A stretch of DNA of 64,000 bases from Chryseosolibacter sp964532595 (GCA_964532595.1 CAZHIQ010000002.1:186001-250000); one strand, 5' to 3'; shown: positions 17,437 through 26,083, numbered from the stretch's first letter. Numbers and translations are program-made. Notes: generated from the letters alone by a model not told the origin.

Positions 17437-18534
17437 ATGGCATTGCGATGTGGTATTGTAGGGCTGCCAAACGTTGGCAAATCCACCCTTTTTAACGCGA
17501 TTTCCAACAATAAGGCGGAGGCAGCTAACTTTCCGTTCTGCACCATAGAGCCCAACGTCGGCGTTATTTCCGTGCCCGACGAGCGCCTGACCGTCCTGGA
17601 GGCGCTGGTCAAGCCCCAACGCGTACTGCCGACTACCATTGAGTTTGTCGACATCGCCGGTCTGGTGAAGGGGGCAAGCAAGGGCGAGGGCCTGGGAAAT
17701 CAGTTCCTGGCCAATATACGCGAGGTTGACGCCATTGTTCACGTGGTACGCTGCTTCGAAAATGACAATATCGTCCATGTCGATGGAAAAGTGGATCCGG
17801 TGTCGGACAAAGAAATAATCGACACGGAGCTTCAATTGAAGGACCTCGAATCAGTAGAGAAGAAGATTGCCCGCGTTGAGCGCACGGCGAAAAGCGGTGA
17901 TGCGAAGGCGAAAAAGGAGCTGACCATCCTGCAGGCCTTCAAAGATGCCCTTCTGGAAGGCAAGAATGCACGTGCAGTACAGATAGACGAAGACGACCGG
18001 AAAGCGGTCGCCGACCTACAGCTGCTCACCGATAAGCCCGTTGTCTATGTGGCGAACGTCGACGAGGGTTCAATCCATACCGGAAACAAGCACGTAGATG
18101 CTCTTCGAAGCCATGTGGAAAAGGAAGGAGCCGAAGTGGTTGTGATCAGCGCGGCCATCGAAGCTCAGATCGCAGAACTCGAAAGTGCCGAAGACCGCGC
18201 CGTTTTTCTCGAAGAGTACGGTCTGAAAGAATCGGGGCTCAATAAGCTCATTCGAGCGTCGTATCGACTGCTAAACCTCATCACTTATTTCACGGCAGGA
18301 GAAAAAGAGGTCCGGGCCTGGACAATCCAGAAAGGTTGGCGAGCACCCCAGGCCGCTGGGGTCATCCACAGCGACTTTGAGAAAGGATTTATCCGCGCCG
18401 AGGTCATTAAACTAGCTGACTATCAGAAATTTGGGACTGAACAGGCGTGCAAGGAAGCCGGAAAAATGGCCGTTGAAGGCAAGGAATACGTGGTCGAAGA
18501 CGGCGATATAATGCACTTCCGCTTCAACGTTTAA
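17437..18534 (+). CDS. ychF: Redox/translation-associated GTPase-family ATPase YchF (OLA1)
   Basis: YchF is a universally conserved Obg-family P-loop protein that prefers ATP and associates with ribosomes. The 365-residue length is typical. The G1 loop GLPNVGKS is at 9-16, NFPFCTIEPNVG at 31-42 is a family hallmark, the G3 DIAG sequence follows, then a coiled-coil insert and the C-terminal TGS domain (for example FFT-like TYFTAGEKEVRAWTIQKG through VVEDGDIMHFRFNV). The gene is followed 120-145 bases downstream by the Cas6-like gene on the same strand with no terminator that I can see between them, so co-transcription is possible. Confidence 0.97.
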   Translation: MALRCGIVGLPNVGKSTLFNAISNNKAEAANFPFCTIEPNVGVISVPDERLTVLEALVKPQRVLPTTIEFVDIAGLVKGASKGEGLGNQFLANIREVDAIVHVVRCFENDNIVHVDGKVDPVSDKEIIDTELQLKDLESVEKKIARVERTAKSGDAKAKKELTILQAFKDALLEGKNARAVQIDEDDRKAVADLQLLTDKPVVYVANVDEGSIHTGNKHVDALRSHVEKEGAEVVVISAAIEAQIAELESAEDRAVFLEEYGLKESGLNKLIRASYRLLNLITYFTAGEKEVRAWTIQKGWRAPQAAGVIHSDFEKGFIRAEVIKLADYQKFGTEQACKEAGKMAVEGKEYVVEDGDIMHFRFNV

Positions 18535-18678
18535 AGATCGCGACCGGTGCTGCGAACTTGCTGATTTTTTCTTAGCTTTATAAACTGCTCACGGTCAACC
18601 GGAAGCAGTATTAGGTAAGATTTTTTTGCCCTGCCCCGTACCCGGGGAAAGTGGGTGGCCCGGTTAAATTTTTTAACG

Positions 18679-19479
18679 TTGAGGATCAGAATCATTTTTT
18701 CGCTGCGAAACAGGGGAGCGTACGTCCCGTTTCATCACCAATATTTATTGGCGCAGGTCATTAAAGGACTTCTGGTGTTTGGGCCTGACAAGTCATTCCT
18801 CGACTATAATCAGTTTAATTTCTCCGGGCTGAAAGGACAAACCCGGGTGAGTCGGAAAGGACTTCACTATTATTCTTCCCGCGTCACACTTGTGTTTTCC
18901 TGCGCCGATCCGGTTTTTCTGGAATACTTTAAACAGGCTTTGTTCGCTCAGCGTGAGCTTATCGTGGGCAACCTCCATCTCGAGCCGGAAAGTATCGAGC
19001 CGGAAGAACCCGTCCAGATAGGGGATGAGGCGCGTTTCCTGTGCCTGTCGCCCCTGGTCCTGGTTCCTCCCGCTTTCAATGACGACCGAGGCAAGAGATT
19101 CATTCATCCGGAAAGTGACGAATTCTCCGACTTATTGTACGAGTCAACGCTGCAGCGGATGGAAGCAACGGGCAAGTATACACCGGAGCAACTGAGTTCG
19201 TTCTACAAGTTTCAACTGGTTCCGGATCGCGACTACATCAATCGTATTCAGGCCGCGCATAAGAAATTTGCCCGGATATACCCGCTTTTTGACAACGATA
19301 TCAAGTTTGAAGTGCGCGGATACACCTTCCCGTTCGTCCTGTACGCGGCACCGGAAGTCAGACATTTCCTCTATGAAAATGGCCTCGGCTATTTTACTCA
19401 CAAGGGATTTGGCATGCTGGATGTAGCGAGCAACGACTCTATCCATACCGCTACCGAACAGGAAATGTCGTATGCCTGA
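18679..19479 (+). CDS. cas6: Stand-alone Cas6-like CRISPR-associated endoribonuclease
   Basis: This is a 266-residue protein of the Cas6 family, whose members cut CRISPR precursor RNA. Visible family features are the beta-strand start MRIRIIFSL, the YLLAQVIKGLL helix at 22-32, KFxVRGYxFPF-like strands near the C-terminus, and the glycine-rich loop with GFGMLDV at 243-249. The only His residues in the first 65 are H19, H20 and H63; there is none just after the first helix where Pyrococcus Cas6 has H46, so catalysis is uncertain. No CRISPR array and no other cas gene occur in the window. The frame is open to a GTG at 18655 with a GGGGAAAG upstream; I chose the TTG at 18679 because it gives the canonical N-terminus, but the GTG is a real alternative. 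Confidence 0.8.
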   Translation: MRIRIIFSLRNRGAYVPFHHQYLLAQVIKGLLVFGPDKSFLDYNQFNFSGLKGQTRVSRKGLHYYSSRVTLVFSCADPVFLEYFKQALFAQRELIVGNLHLEPESIEPEEPVQIGDEARFLCLSPLVLVPPAFNDDRGKRFIHPESDEFSDLLYESTLQRMEATGKYTPEQLSSFYKFQLVPDRDYINRIQAAHKKFARIYPLFDNDIKFEVRGYTFPFVLYAAPEVRHFLYENGLGYFTHKGFGMLDVASNDSIHTATEQEMSYA

Positions 19480-20766
19480 TCAGCGACGGTTCCGTTCCAG
19501 GCGAGCGTAGCCCACCAGCAAATCGGCTTGTTGTTGAACGGGACGATAATAAACGAAGATTTCGTAGCTGTTTTCCGTCTGGAAGTGACTTCCCTCAATT
19601 TCGTAAGGCGGAATATCATCGGCGCGTACCAAATACTGGTAGTCGTACCACCCCTGCTTTAACAGGATACGCGCCCGATACTCTCTCTGTGACGAATCGT
19701 ACTGCATTTGGTTAACGTCGTTCAGGTTCCAGTAATTGAACGCTCCCGTGACATAAACAGGCCCTCGCCACGGCTGGGGCGCGCTCAGCGTGAAGTTCAC
19801 ATAGGCATAGTTGGAGAAAGCCTGGTCTCGATAGTCAAGATTGTCAGGAATGAAACCACCGTTATAATCGGGAAGCTGAGAGTAGACTTCATGCGTTCTC
19901 GCCTTGTCCCGTTCTATATAGACCTCGTAAGGAACACGAGTCTTGTCAACCTGTGCCACGTTTCGCCCGGGGTTATGAAGCGATCGAAGATCAAAGAATC
20001 TGAATTCGTTGCCCCCCTTGAACATCTTTTCGGATTCAAAGAAGCGGTATTCCAATTCCTTCTCGATCTCCCTGACAAAACTTGGTCTGACGTCGGTAGC
20101 CATATTATCCCACCGCCGGTTCTGCCGGATAGCGACCTTTACCCTCTCAAGAGGGTTTATGATGTCGAGGTGGCCGTAGTTGATAGTGAAATTGATTTGC
20201 TGGTTCAGTTGGGTTGTTGACCCCGCGCCCATAAGGTTCCTTTCGTTAGCAAAGGTCACCCGGTTGTCATACACCATAAACCTTTTGGTCAGGACGATGT
20301 CGTTCTTGTCTCCCTCCCGGTACACGATAGCCAGATAGTTGCCGGGTAGCTTGACCGGCGGAAGAGGAACACTGTAATGGACATAAGGTATGTGGGTGTC
20401 GACCGAAAACTCGAACTCATTGATAGGAAATTCGTTGAAGTCGTGAAGGAAATCGAGATCCATCAGATGTGAACGGGTCCAGTCGAAGTTGCAATGAACA
20501 ATTCGCAAGGCATACTGGTCGCGTTCGGCACGCAGGTCGTCGAACTCCAGTACAAGATTCCAGTCACCCATTGCCGTGGCAGCCGGTTCAAGCCAGGTAA
20601 GCGGGTCGTCGAAACCAGGCTTAATGGTCATGGTTCGGATTTGTGGTTCGTACGCGAAATCGTGAAAACGTATTGACTTAGGATTGCCCGCGGAATTCAG
20701 CGAACTTTGGCCCAACGGTGAACATCCCGCTAACAAGCCAATGATTATCAGTGACTTAAATTTCAT
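19480..20766 (-). CDS. Type IX secretion system plug protein (DUF5103 lipoprotein)
   Basis: This 428-residue protein matches the DUF5103 family. A member of this family was shown to plug the periplasmic side of the SprA translocon in Flavobacterium T9SS. The N-terminus MKFKSLIIIGLLAGCSP has a lipobox (LAGC), which fixes the start at 20766 rather than the more upstream open start. The mature protein shows YALRIVHCNFDWTRSHL, the family core FEFSVDTHIPYVHYSVPLP, and a C-terminal Ig-like or carbohydrate-binding-like part with VTGAFNYWN. It supports a working T9SS in this organism, consistent with the two proteins here that carry T9SS tails. It converges with the Cas6-like gene with no gap; the stop codons are adjacent. 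Confidence 0.88.
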   Translation of the reverse strand: MKFKSLIIIGLLAGCSPLGQSSLNSAGNPKSIRFHDFAYEPQIRTMTIKPGFDDPLTWLEPAATAMGDWNLVLEFDDLRAERDQYALRIVHCNFDWTRSHLMDLDFLHDFNEFPINEFEFSVDTHIPYVHYSVPLPPVKLPGNYLAIVYREGDKNDIVLTKRFMVYDNRVTFANERNLMGAGSTTQLNQQINFTINYGHLDIINPLERVKVAIRQNRRWDNMATDVRPSFVREIEKELEYRFFESEKMFKGGNEFRFFDLRSLHNPGRNVAQVDKTRVPYEVYIERDKARTHEVYSQLPDYNGGFIPDNLDYRDQAFSNYAYVNFTLSAPQPWRGPVYVTGAFNYWNLNDVNQMQYDSSQREYRARILLKQGWYDYQYLVRADDIPPYEIEGSHFQTENSYEIFVYYRPVQQQADLLVGYARLERNRR

Positions 20767-20822
20767 AGTTCTGACAAAAGTATAAAACCATTCCAACCTT
20801 TCCGGAGAGTTTGGGGTCAAAT

Positions 20823-21398
20823 ATGCAAAACGCCCACACATTGCTCAGTGAACAAGAGCTTATCGAAGGATGTCGCTCCGGCGACAGGAGCTCCCAGCGT
20901 GCGCTTTATGAGCGTTACAGCCGGAAGATGTTGGTCGTTTGCCTTCGCTACTCAAAGACCACCGCAGAAGCCGAAGATATACTTCAGGAGGGATTTGTAA
21001 AGGTGTTTCATGCGCTTAAAGATTTCCGGCAGGAGAGTAAGCTGGAAACCTGGATTACGCGGATAATGGTCAACACCGCCCTGAACAGCCAGCGCAAGAA
21101 GCTTTACCTGTATCCGATGGTTGATGTGCAGGAGATCGACCTTCCTGAGGACGAGGTTAGTATCTCCGGAATCCATTTTTCCCAGCTTCTGGAAATGATT
21201 CAGTCACTGCCGCAGGGCTGCCAGGTCGTTTTCAACCTTTTTGCTATTGAGGGTTACAATCATAAGGAGATTGGAGAGATGCTCGGGATATCGGAAGGGA
21301 CTTCGAAGTCGCAATATGCACGGGCAAGAAGTCTCCTGCAGGCGAAGCTGCTAAAGGAATCATCATATTATCAAAAATATGGAGAGGGAAAAGTTTGA
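20823..21398 (+). CDS. ECF-family RNA polymerase sigma factor
   Basis: This is a 191-residue extracytoplasmic-function sigma factor. Region 2 includes YSRKMLVVCLRYSKTTAEAEDILQE-type sequence (-10 recognition and core binding) and region 4 ends with the helix-turn-helix HKEIGEMLGISEGTSKSQYARAR. It lacks region 1 and 3 and is of usual length. I start at the ATG at 20823; a TTG four codons upstream is open but adds nothing family-like. Its 3' end overlaps the next gene by 20 bases, a standard sigma/anti-sigma arrangement, so its activity is probably controlled by that protein. It may transcribe its own operon; I could not identify its promoter. Confidence 0.95.
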   Translation: MQNAHTLLSEQELIEGCRSGDRSSQRALYERYSRKMLVVCLRYSKTTAEAEDILQEGFVKVFHALKDFRQESKLETWITRIMVNTALNSQRKKLYLYPMVDVQEIDLPEDEVSISGIHFSQLLEMIQSLPQGCQVVFNLFAIEGYNHKEIGEMLGISEGTSKSQYARARSLLQAKLLKESSYYQKYGEGKV

Positions 21399-22893
21399 AG
21401 AGTCGTGGAAGGACGCGTTCAGCAAGGCTGAGATGGAGCCGAGCGATCAGGTGTGGACCAATATCGAATTGGATCTTGAGCGCCATCGCGGTGGCGAGCT
21501 AAAGCGACGTATCTTCTTCTACCAGATGCTCGCGGCGGCATCCGTGGCTTTTGCGCTGGCCGTTGCAGGGGTGGGTTACTACCAGATGACGGAGTTCAAA
21601 CGGGGTGACCAGCTGGCCGTCAGAACTCCGGCGCATGCTGCCGAACAATCTGAATCTGAAGAGAATTCGTTGCGCATTGCTCCTGAAAGTAGTACTGCCG
21701 ATCTCCAATCCTTCGCACAGCAGCCGAATATCAACTCGGAAAGAACGGGAAGTGAGCCGTCTGCTTCCTCCCTCGTTAACCCCGACCTTGCCATTGCTTC
21801 TTCCGATAAGTCGAGCGCGTCTTCCGTCAGACCTCGAACTTCGTCTGAGTTGGGGCTTCGCGCCTCGGATGATACAGGGCGGTTGACCCGTTCGGAGTCA
21901 ACTTACGCGAGCGAAGGCAAAGGCACCAACGATGCAGCTCATTCTAAAACATCGATAGCATTCGCCAATCTTCCTACTGAACTCGACGATGAACGACTGC
22001 CTCGGCTTACAATTCCTGACCGCCGTCCCGAATTGGTGATCGCCAAGCCGAAAGAAGAAGAAAATGTTGTGGATCCGGTGATGGCTATGCTTGCCAGGCT
22101 TGAACAACGTGCGCGCGATCTCGGCGAGGAGTCGAAGGAACGCGAAAGCGGTAGTCACGAACAGCTCTGGACGTCGATTGGACTTGCGGCGGGCTCATTT
22201 AATACAGTGCATGCCTCAACCGCCAACATGAGAGCAATGTCTGCTTCGGCTCAATCGGTAGCCGCTCCTATTGTGGATAACGAGGCTAAGGCATCGGGTA
22301 TGTCGTACTCGATGGGCGTGAACGTAGGAACCCGTATTGCCAACCGATGGGTTTTGCAGGGAGGGGTAAATTACCTTACTCAGGCATCGGAATATACCAC
22401 CGACAACGTGGTAATGACATCGACAGGATACTCGTCGCGATTCATGGCTGCGCACTCCAACGCACTGGTAGGGGCCAGAGAGAGTGAGTTGCACCAAAAG
22501 ATCGTGTATTCAGCCCCGTATACCGTCAATAACAGTATGCGGTATTTAAGTATCCCCATGCAAGCGGGGTATCTTGTTGTTGATAAGGCGTTTGGAGTCC
22601 AGGTTAATGCTGGTTTGGCAACCGACCTTTTCTTGCAAAATACTGTTAAGGGAGACGGTGATCAACTTGCAAGAACCTCGCAGGCTGCGGGTGAAGACTC
22701 TCCTTACCGGGCGGTCAATCTCAGCGGGTTGTTTGGAACGGAACTCAGCTATCGCTTCTCAGATCACTATCGCGTTGCCCTGAACCCCGGGATCCGCTAT
22801 CCGTTTAATACGATTTACAAATCGGAGCTCGGTATCCAGTCAACGCCGCTTACTTTCGATATCGGTCTTCGTTTCAGATATATCTTTCATTGA
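21379..22893 (+). CDS. Anti-sigma-like inner-membrane protein fused to a C-terminal beta-barrel
   Basis: This 504-residue protein has four visible parts. Residues 1-42 are charged and probably cytoplasmic, where an anti-sigma domain would sit (SWKDAFSKAEMEPSDQVWTNI). Residues 45-67 are one hydrophobic helix (FFYQMLAAASVAFALAVAGV). A Ser/Glu/Thr-rich low-complexity stretch of about 190 residues follows. Residues about 260-504 alternate like outer-membrane beta-strands, ending in LTFDIGLRFRYIFH with the terminal aromatic usual for barrels. The start overlaps the ECF sigma gene by 20 bases. I infer that it holds the sigma factor at the inner membrane while its barrel sits in the outer membrane. 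Alternatively the C-terminal part is a soluble porin-like fold in the periplasm. No zinc-type anti-sigma motif is visible. Confidence 0.82.
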   Translation: MEREKFEESWKDAFSKAEMEPSDQVWTNIELDLERHRGGELKRRIFFYQMLAAASVAFALAVAGVGYYQMTEFKRGDQLAVRTPAHAAEQSESEENSLRIAPESSTADLQSFAQQPNINSERTGSEPSASSLVNPDLAIASSDKSSASSVRPRTSSELGLRASDDTGRLTRSESTYASEGKGTNDAAHSKTSIAFANLPTELDDERLPRLTIPDRRPELVIAKPKEEENVVDPVMAMLARLEQRARDLGEESKERESGSHEQLWTSIGLAAGSFNTVHASTANMRAMSASAQSVAAPIVDNEAKASGMSYSMGVNVGTRIANRWVLQGGVNYLTQASEYTTDNVVMTSTGYSSRFMAAHSNALVGARESELHQKIVYSAPYTVNNSMRYLSIPMQAGYLVVDKAFGVQVNAGLATDLFLQNTVKGDGDQLARTSQAAGEDSPYRAVNLSGLFGTELSYRFSDHYRVALNPGIRYPFNTIYKSELGIQSTPLTFDIGLRFRYIFH

Positions 22894-22947
22894 TTCCAAC
22901 CCGTGGGAGCGGGTGAGTGTCTAATATGTACAAACCCTGACCCGACA

Positions 22948-23199
22948 ATGGAAACGCTCGAAAACCGACTTCAAAAGCGCATCCACGCTTCCCTATACGC
23001 ACTGCTGTTCTTAACAGCGCTTCTCGGCATCAGTGTGCTACTGGAGGGATGCGCCGAAAAGCGCCATATCGCGCAAAATTGTATTCGTCTTGAGTCCGAC
23101 TACGCGACGACAAAGGAATTCAGCCCGACGCGGGACGCTAAGAGGTCTGCAGAAGTTATGCAGACCACAACAGCGGAAAACAATAGAGCGGAGCGCTAG
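22948..23199 (+). CDS. Small membrane or lipoprotein of unknown function
   Basis: An 83-residue protein with a hydrophobic segment (about residues 15-33, YALLFLTALLGISVLLEG) that ends in a Cys. The LLEGC sequence is a poor lipobox because of the Glu, so a simple membrane anchor is as likely as lipidation. The mature 50 residues are hydrophilic and unrecognised. I start it at the ATG at 22948; a GTG 15 codons upstream is open but gives an implausible N-terminus. It lies 54 bases after the anti-sigma/barrel gene on the same strand and may belong to that operon. Its TAG stop overlaps the stop of the ABC-F gene on the other strand within the shared tetranucleotide CTAG. Confidence 0.6.
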   Translation: METLENRLQKRIHASLYALLFLTALLGISVLLEGCAEKRHIAQNCIRLESDYATTKEFSPTRDAKRSAEVMQTTTAENNRAER

Positions 23200-25112
23200 G
23201 AGCTCAGACTGTCAATTTCCTCTGCAAGCTCTTCCCATTTAGCGTTCGCTTTATCCAACTCCTCTGTCACGCGATTGAGCTTTTCCTGCACTTCATTCAG
23301 TTTCTCGAAGTTGGCGTAAACTTCGGGCTTCGCCATATCGTTTTCAATACTCAACTTGTCGTCCTGAAGACGAGCGATGGTTTCCTCGACTTTCTTCAGG
23401 TCTTTCTCAAGGTTTTTTATGCGGAGGTCGTCGGACAAAGTATCCGGTTTTGATTCCCGGGGTTTCTTTTCCGTTTTTTGTTTCTTAGGCTCACTACGCT
23501 GCGCTCCTTCTTCGGCCTGCACCTTCTTTCTCCAATATTCGTACTCTTCATAGGTTCCCGGGTACTCTTTAATCTGTTTGTCTTCGATATACCAGATTTT
23601 ATTGGCAATCTGACTTACAAAATGGCGGTTGTGGGATACGACTACGAAGCTTCCCTGGTACTGCTGTAACGCCTGGATAAGGATGTTTTCCGAGATAAAA
23701 TCGAGGTGGTTGGTTGGCTCGTCAAGTAAGAGGAAGTTTGCCTCGGAAATTAACGTCTTGGCCAGGGCTACGCGTGACTTTTCGCCACCCGACAACACCT
23801 TAATCTTCTTGAACTGGTCTTCGTCCGAAAAGAGGAAGCATCCCAACACATTTCGCAGCTCTTGTTCGGTTTTGCCCGATCCGGCCTGCTTCATTTCCTC
23901 GATTATCTCATTTTCTATGTTCAATGATTCGAGTTGGTGCTGTGCAAAAAAGGCGGGAATGACATTGTAGCCCAGTGTCCGTTCCCCTTGCACCGGCTCG
24001 GTTCCGGCAATGATTCGCAGCAGGGTAGACTTCCCGCGACCGTTGGCTCCGATCAGGGCAATCTTATCCGAGCGTTCTATCGAAGCCGAAGCATTTTTCA
24101 GAATTTCCAGGGAGCCGTACGACTTGGAAACGTCCTTTAGGTTGATAATGAACCGACCTGGTTGTTGTGTAAAACGAAAACGGAAATTTACTGCTGCAGT
24201 ATCGCTCACAACTTCTTCCACCTTATCCATTCGCTCCAGCGCTTTTATGCGCGATTGCACTTGCCGGGCCTTCGTTGCCTTGGCACGGAAACGCTCGATG
24301 AATCTTTCGGTCTGACGAATTTTCTGTTGTTGATTTTCGTAGGCGTTCTGCTGGATTTCTTCCCGCAGTTCCTTTTCCTGAAGGTAGAACGAATAGTTTC
24401 CGTCATAGGTAACCAGCTGTTGTTGCGTTACTTCGACGGTCTTGTTGACTACGTTGTCGAGAAAGGTCCGGTCGTGCGAGACCACAATCACGGCCCCTTC
24501 GTAGTTACGCAGATAATTTTCCACCCATTCTATGGAAGGCAGGTCAAGGTGGTTGGTTGGCTCGTCGAGCATTAACAGCGAGGGCTTCTCCAGGAGCAGC
24601 TTGGCCAACATTACCCGCATACGCCATCCACCAGAGAACTCTCGGAGTGGACGGTGAAGGTCTGCTGTTGAAAAGCCTATACCCTCGAGAACCTCCTCGG
24701 CCTTGGCCTGCATCGAGTAACCATCGAGGTTATCGAACTTCTCCTGGAGGCGGGCAAGCTTTTCGACGAGAGCGTCGGAATATTCCGCCTCAAGCTTGTG
24801 AAGCGTCTTTTCGATTTCGCGCTGTGTGTCTACTGCGTCACCGAATGCCTGCATGGCAACGGTTACAATGGCGTCGTCCGATTGATACGACAGGAGATCC
24901 TGGTTTAGGAAGCCAATGGTGCAATCGTTGCTTTTACTTATGCTTCCGCCGTCAGGTTTGTATTCACCGATGATAAGCCGAAGAAGCGTTGATTTTCCCC
25001 GGCCGTTCAGGCCGATCAGTCCGATCTTGTCTTTCGGGCGGATAAACATGTTGGCGTTTTCATAGAGCGGGCGGCCGCCAACGTAGTACGACAGGTCTGT
25101 AATTGAAATCAT
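23196..25112 (-). CDS. ABC-F family ATPase (ribosome-associated)
   Basis: This 638-residue protein has two ABC ATPase domains and no membrane segments, the ABC-F pattern. Domain 1 has Walker A GLNGRGKST at 34-42, signature FSGGWRMRVMLAK and Walker B LLMLDEPTNHLD. Domain 2 has GANGRGKST, LSGGEKSRVALAK and LLLDEPTNHLD. The Arg-rich interdomain linker (ERFIERFRAKATKARQVQSR) is the P-site tRNA-interacting motif region, and the last 80 residues form a coiled coil as in Uup and related proteins. ABC-F proteins act on stalled or initiating ribosomes; some give antibiotic resistance, but the subfamily cannot be settled by eye. It has its own promoter-like site and a leader hairpin. Confidence 0.95.
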   Translation of the reverse strand: MISITDLSYYVGGRPLYENANMFIRPKDKIGLIGLNGRGKSTLLRLIIGEYKPDGGSISKSNDCTIGFLNQDLLSYQSDDAIVTVAMQAFGDAVDTQREIEKTLHKLEAEYSDALVEKLARLQEKFDNLDGYSMQAKAEEVLEGIGFSTADLHRPLREFSGGWRMRVMLAKLLLEKPSLLMLDEPTNHLDLPSIEWVENYLRNYEGAVIVVSHDRTFLDNVVNKTVEVTQQQLVTYDGNYSFYLQEKELREEIQQNAYENQQQKIRQTERFIERFRAKATKARQVQSRIKALERMDKVEEVVSDTAAVNFRFRFTQQPGRFIINLKDVSKSYGSLEILKNASASIERSDKIALIGANGRGKSTLLRIIAGTEPVQGERTLGYNVIPAFFAQHQLESLNIENEIIEEMKQAGSGKTEQELRNVLGCFLFSDEDQFKKIKVLSGGEKSRVALAKTLISEANFLLLDEPTNHLDFISENILIQALQQYQGSFVVVSHNRHFVSQIANKIWYIEDKQIKEYPGTYEEYEYWRKKVQAEEGAQRSEPKKQKTEKKPRESKPDTLSDDLRIKNLEKDLKKVEETIARLQDDKLSIENDMAKPEVYANFEKLNEVQEKLNRVTEELDKANAKWEELAEEIDSLSS

Positions 25113-25124
25113 TTCTATTAAATG

Positions 25125-25145
25125 ACGCAGGCGAAGCGCCTGTGT
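25125..25145 (-). promoter_or_regulatory. Leader hairpin upstream of the ABC-F gene
   Basis: Arms 25125-25133 and 25137-25145 pair over 9 bases (one mismatch or wobble) around a 3-base loop, 12 bases before the start codon. It would lie in the leader predicted from the promoter at 25162-25192. Whether it controls translation is unknown. Confidence 0.35.
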
Positions 25146-25161
25146 GGTTCGGCTTAATCCA

Positions 25162-25192
25162 CAAAAATAGCAGATCGCGACTAGCTGTTAAA
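25162..25192 (-). promoter_or_regulatory. Bacteroidota-type promoter of the ABC-F gene
   Basis: On the minus strand, TTTA (25192-25189) and a perfect TATTTTTG (25169-25162) are separated by 19 bases. The predicted leader is about 40 bases. Confidence 0.5.
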
Positions 25193-25250
25193 GCGTTAGT
25201 CGATTAATCTCTTCCGAGGGGTGGAAAGGAGACGCGTGGAGGAAGAAAGT

Positions 25251-25278
25251 AAAAACGGGTCTTGTAAAAGACCCGTTT
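25251..25278 (-). terminator. Rho-independent terminator after the DUF1080 gene
   Basis: An 11-bp stem (25253-25263 with 25268-25278), a 4-base loop and a run of T residues on the minus strand lie five bases past the DUF1080 stop. Confidence 0.88.
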
Positions 25279-25283
25279 GACAA

Positions 25284-26039
25284 TCAGTTACCGGCAGCCG
25301 ATTGGTCGAGCCTTCGTATCCAGATGTTTCTGTAGCTTACAGGGTTGCCGTGATCCTGCAGGCGAAGGGCACCTTCACCATGTGCGATGATTTTGGGCGG
25401 CCCGATGTATTCGGTTGTACCCTTGATTTCGGTGTTGTTGTGGATGACAACACCATTGTGGAAGACGGTAATCCGTCCCGGCGTTTTCAAGGTGCCGTCG
25501 CTGTTAAACCGCGGCATGATGAAAATGACATCATAGGTTTGCCATTCACCCGGCTTTCGACTCGCATTAACCATGGGAATAGTTTGCTTATAGATCGATC
25601 CTGCTTGTCCGTTGGAATAAGTTCGGTTGTTATAGGAGTCGAGAACCTGCAACTCGTACTTCTCGCAGAAGAAGATTCCGCTATTCCCGCGGCCTTGACC
25701 TTCACCTTCCAACTGAGTGGGGGTACGCCATTCGATATGCAGCTGACAGTCGCCAAATGTCTCTCGCGTCCGGATGTCGCCGGTACCTTTAACCACCGTC
25801 ATGATTCCGTCGTCCACTTTCCATGAAGGCGTCTTTCCGTCTTTGTCCGCCCACTTTGACAAATCCTTTCCGTCGAAAAGCACAATGGCGTCGGAGGGAG
25901 GTTCCGCGTTCGTCGCACCCGGTGTAACAATTCTGGGTTCGGGCTCCCAGACTTCCGTGTCTTTAGGGTCGGGTTTCTTTTGAGCAATGCCTTCCATGAC
26001 GAGTGTTAATCCCAACAGGATCAGTGCCGTTTTTTTCAT
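25284..26039 (-). CDS. Secreted DUF1080 protein (3-keto-disaccharide hydrolase family)
   Basis: This is a 251-residue exported protein. Residues 1-19 form a signal peptide (MKKTALILLGLTLVMEGIAQ). The rest is a single DUF1080 domain with a concanavalin-like fold: DAIVLFDGKDLSKW at its start, WRTPTQLEGEGQGRGNSGIF in the middle and PKIIAHGEGALRLQDHGNPV followed by NIWIRRL at the end, all typical. The family includes 3-keto-disaccharide hydrolases acting in the periplasm on oxidised sugars. The exact substrate is not predictable here. It is the last gene of a probable three-gene minus-strand unit (DUF2911, unknown, DUF1080), with a terminator directly after it. A 44-base gap separates it from the gene before. 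Confidence 0.92.
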   Translation of the reverse strand: MKKTALILLGLTLVMEGIAQKKPDPKDTEVWEPEPRIVTPGATNAEPPSDAIVLFDGKDLSKWADKDGKTPSWKVDDGIMTVVKGTGDIRTRETFGDCQLHIEWRTPTQLEGEGQGRGNSGIFFCEKYELQVLDSYNNRTYSNGQAGSIYKQTIPMVNASRKPGEWQTYDVIFIMPRFNSDGTLKTPGRITVFHNGVVIHNNTEIKGTTEYIGPPKIIAHGEGALRLQDHGNPVSYRNIWIRRLDQSAAGN

Positions 26040-26083
26040 AGCTGTAGCCTTTAGTAGTTGCGATAAATTGTATGCCTTATAGG

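Noticed and set aside
18535..19479. Search for a CRISPR array next to the Cas6-like gene
   Set aside because: The intergenic bases 18535-18678 and the flanks contain no short direct repeats; nothing like an array appears elsewhere in the window.
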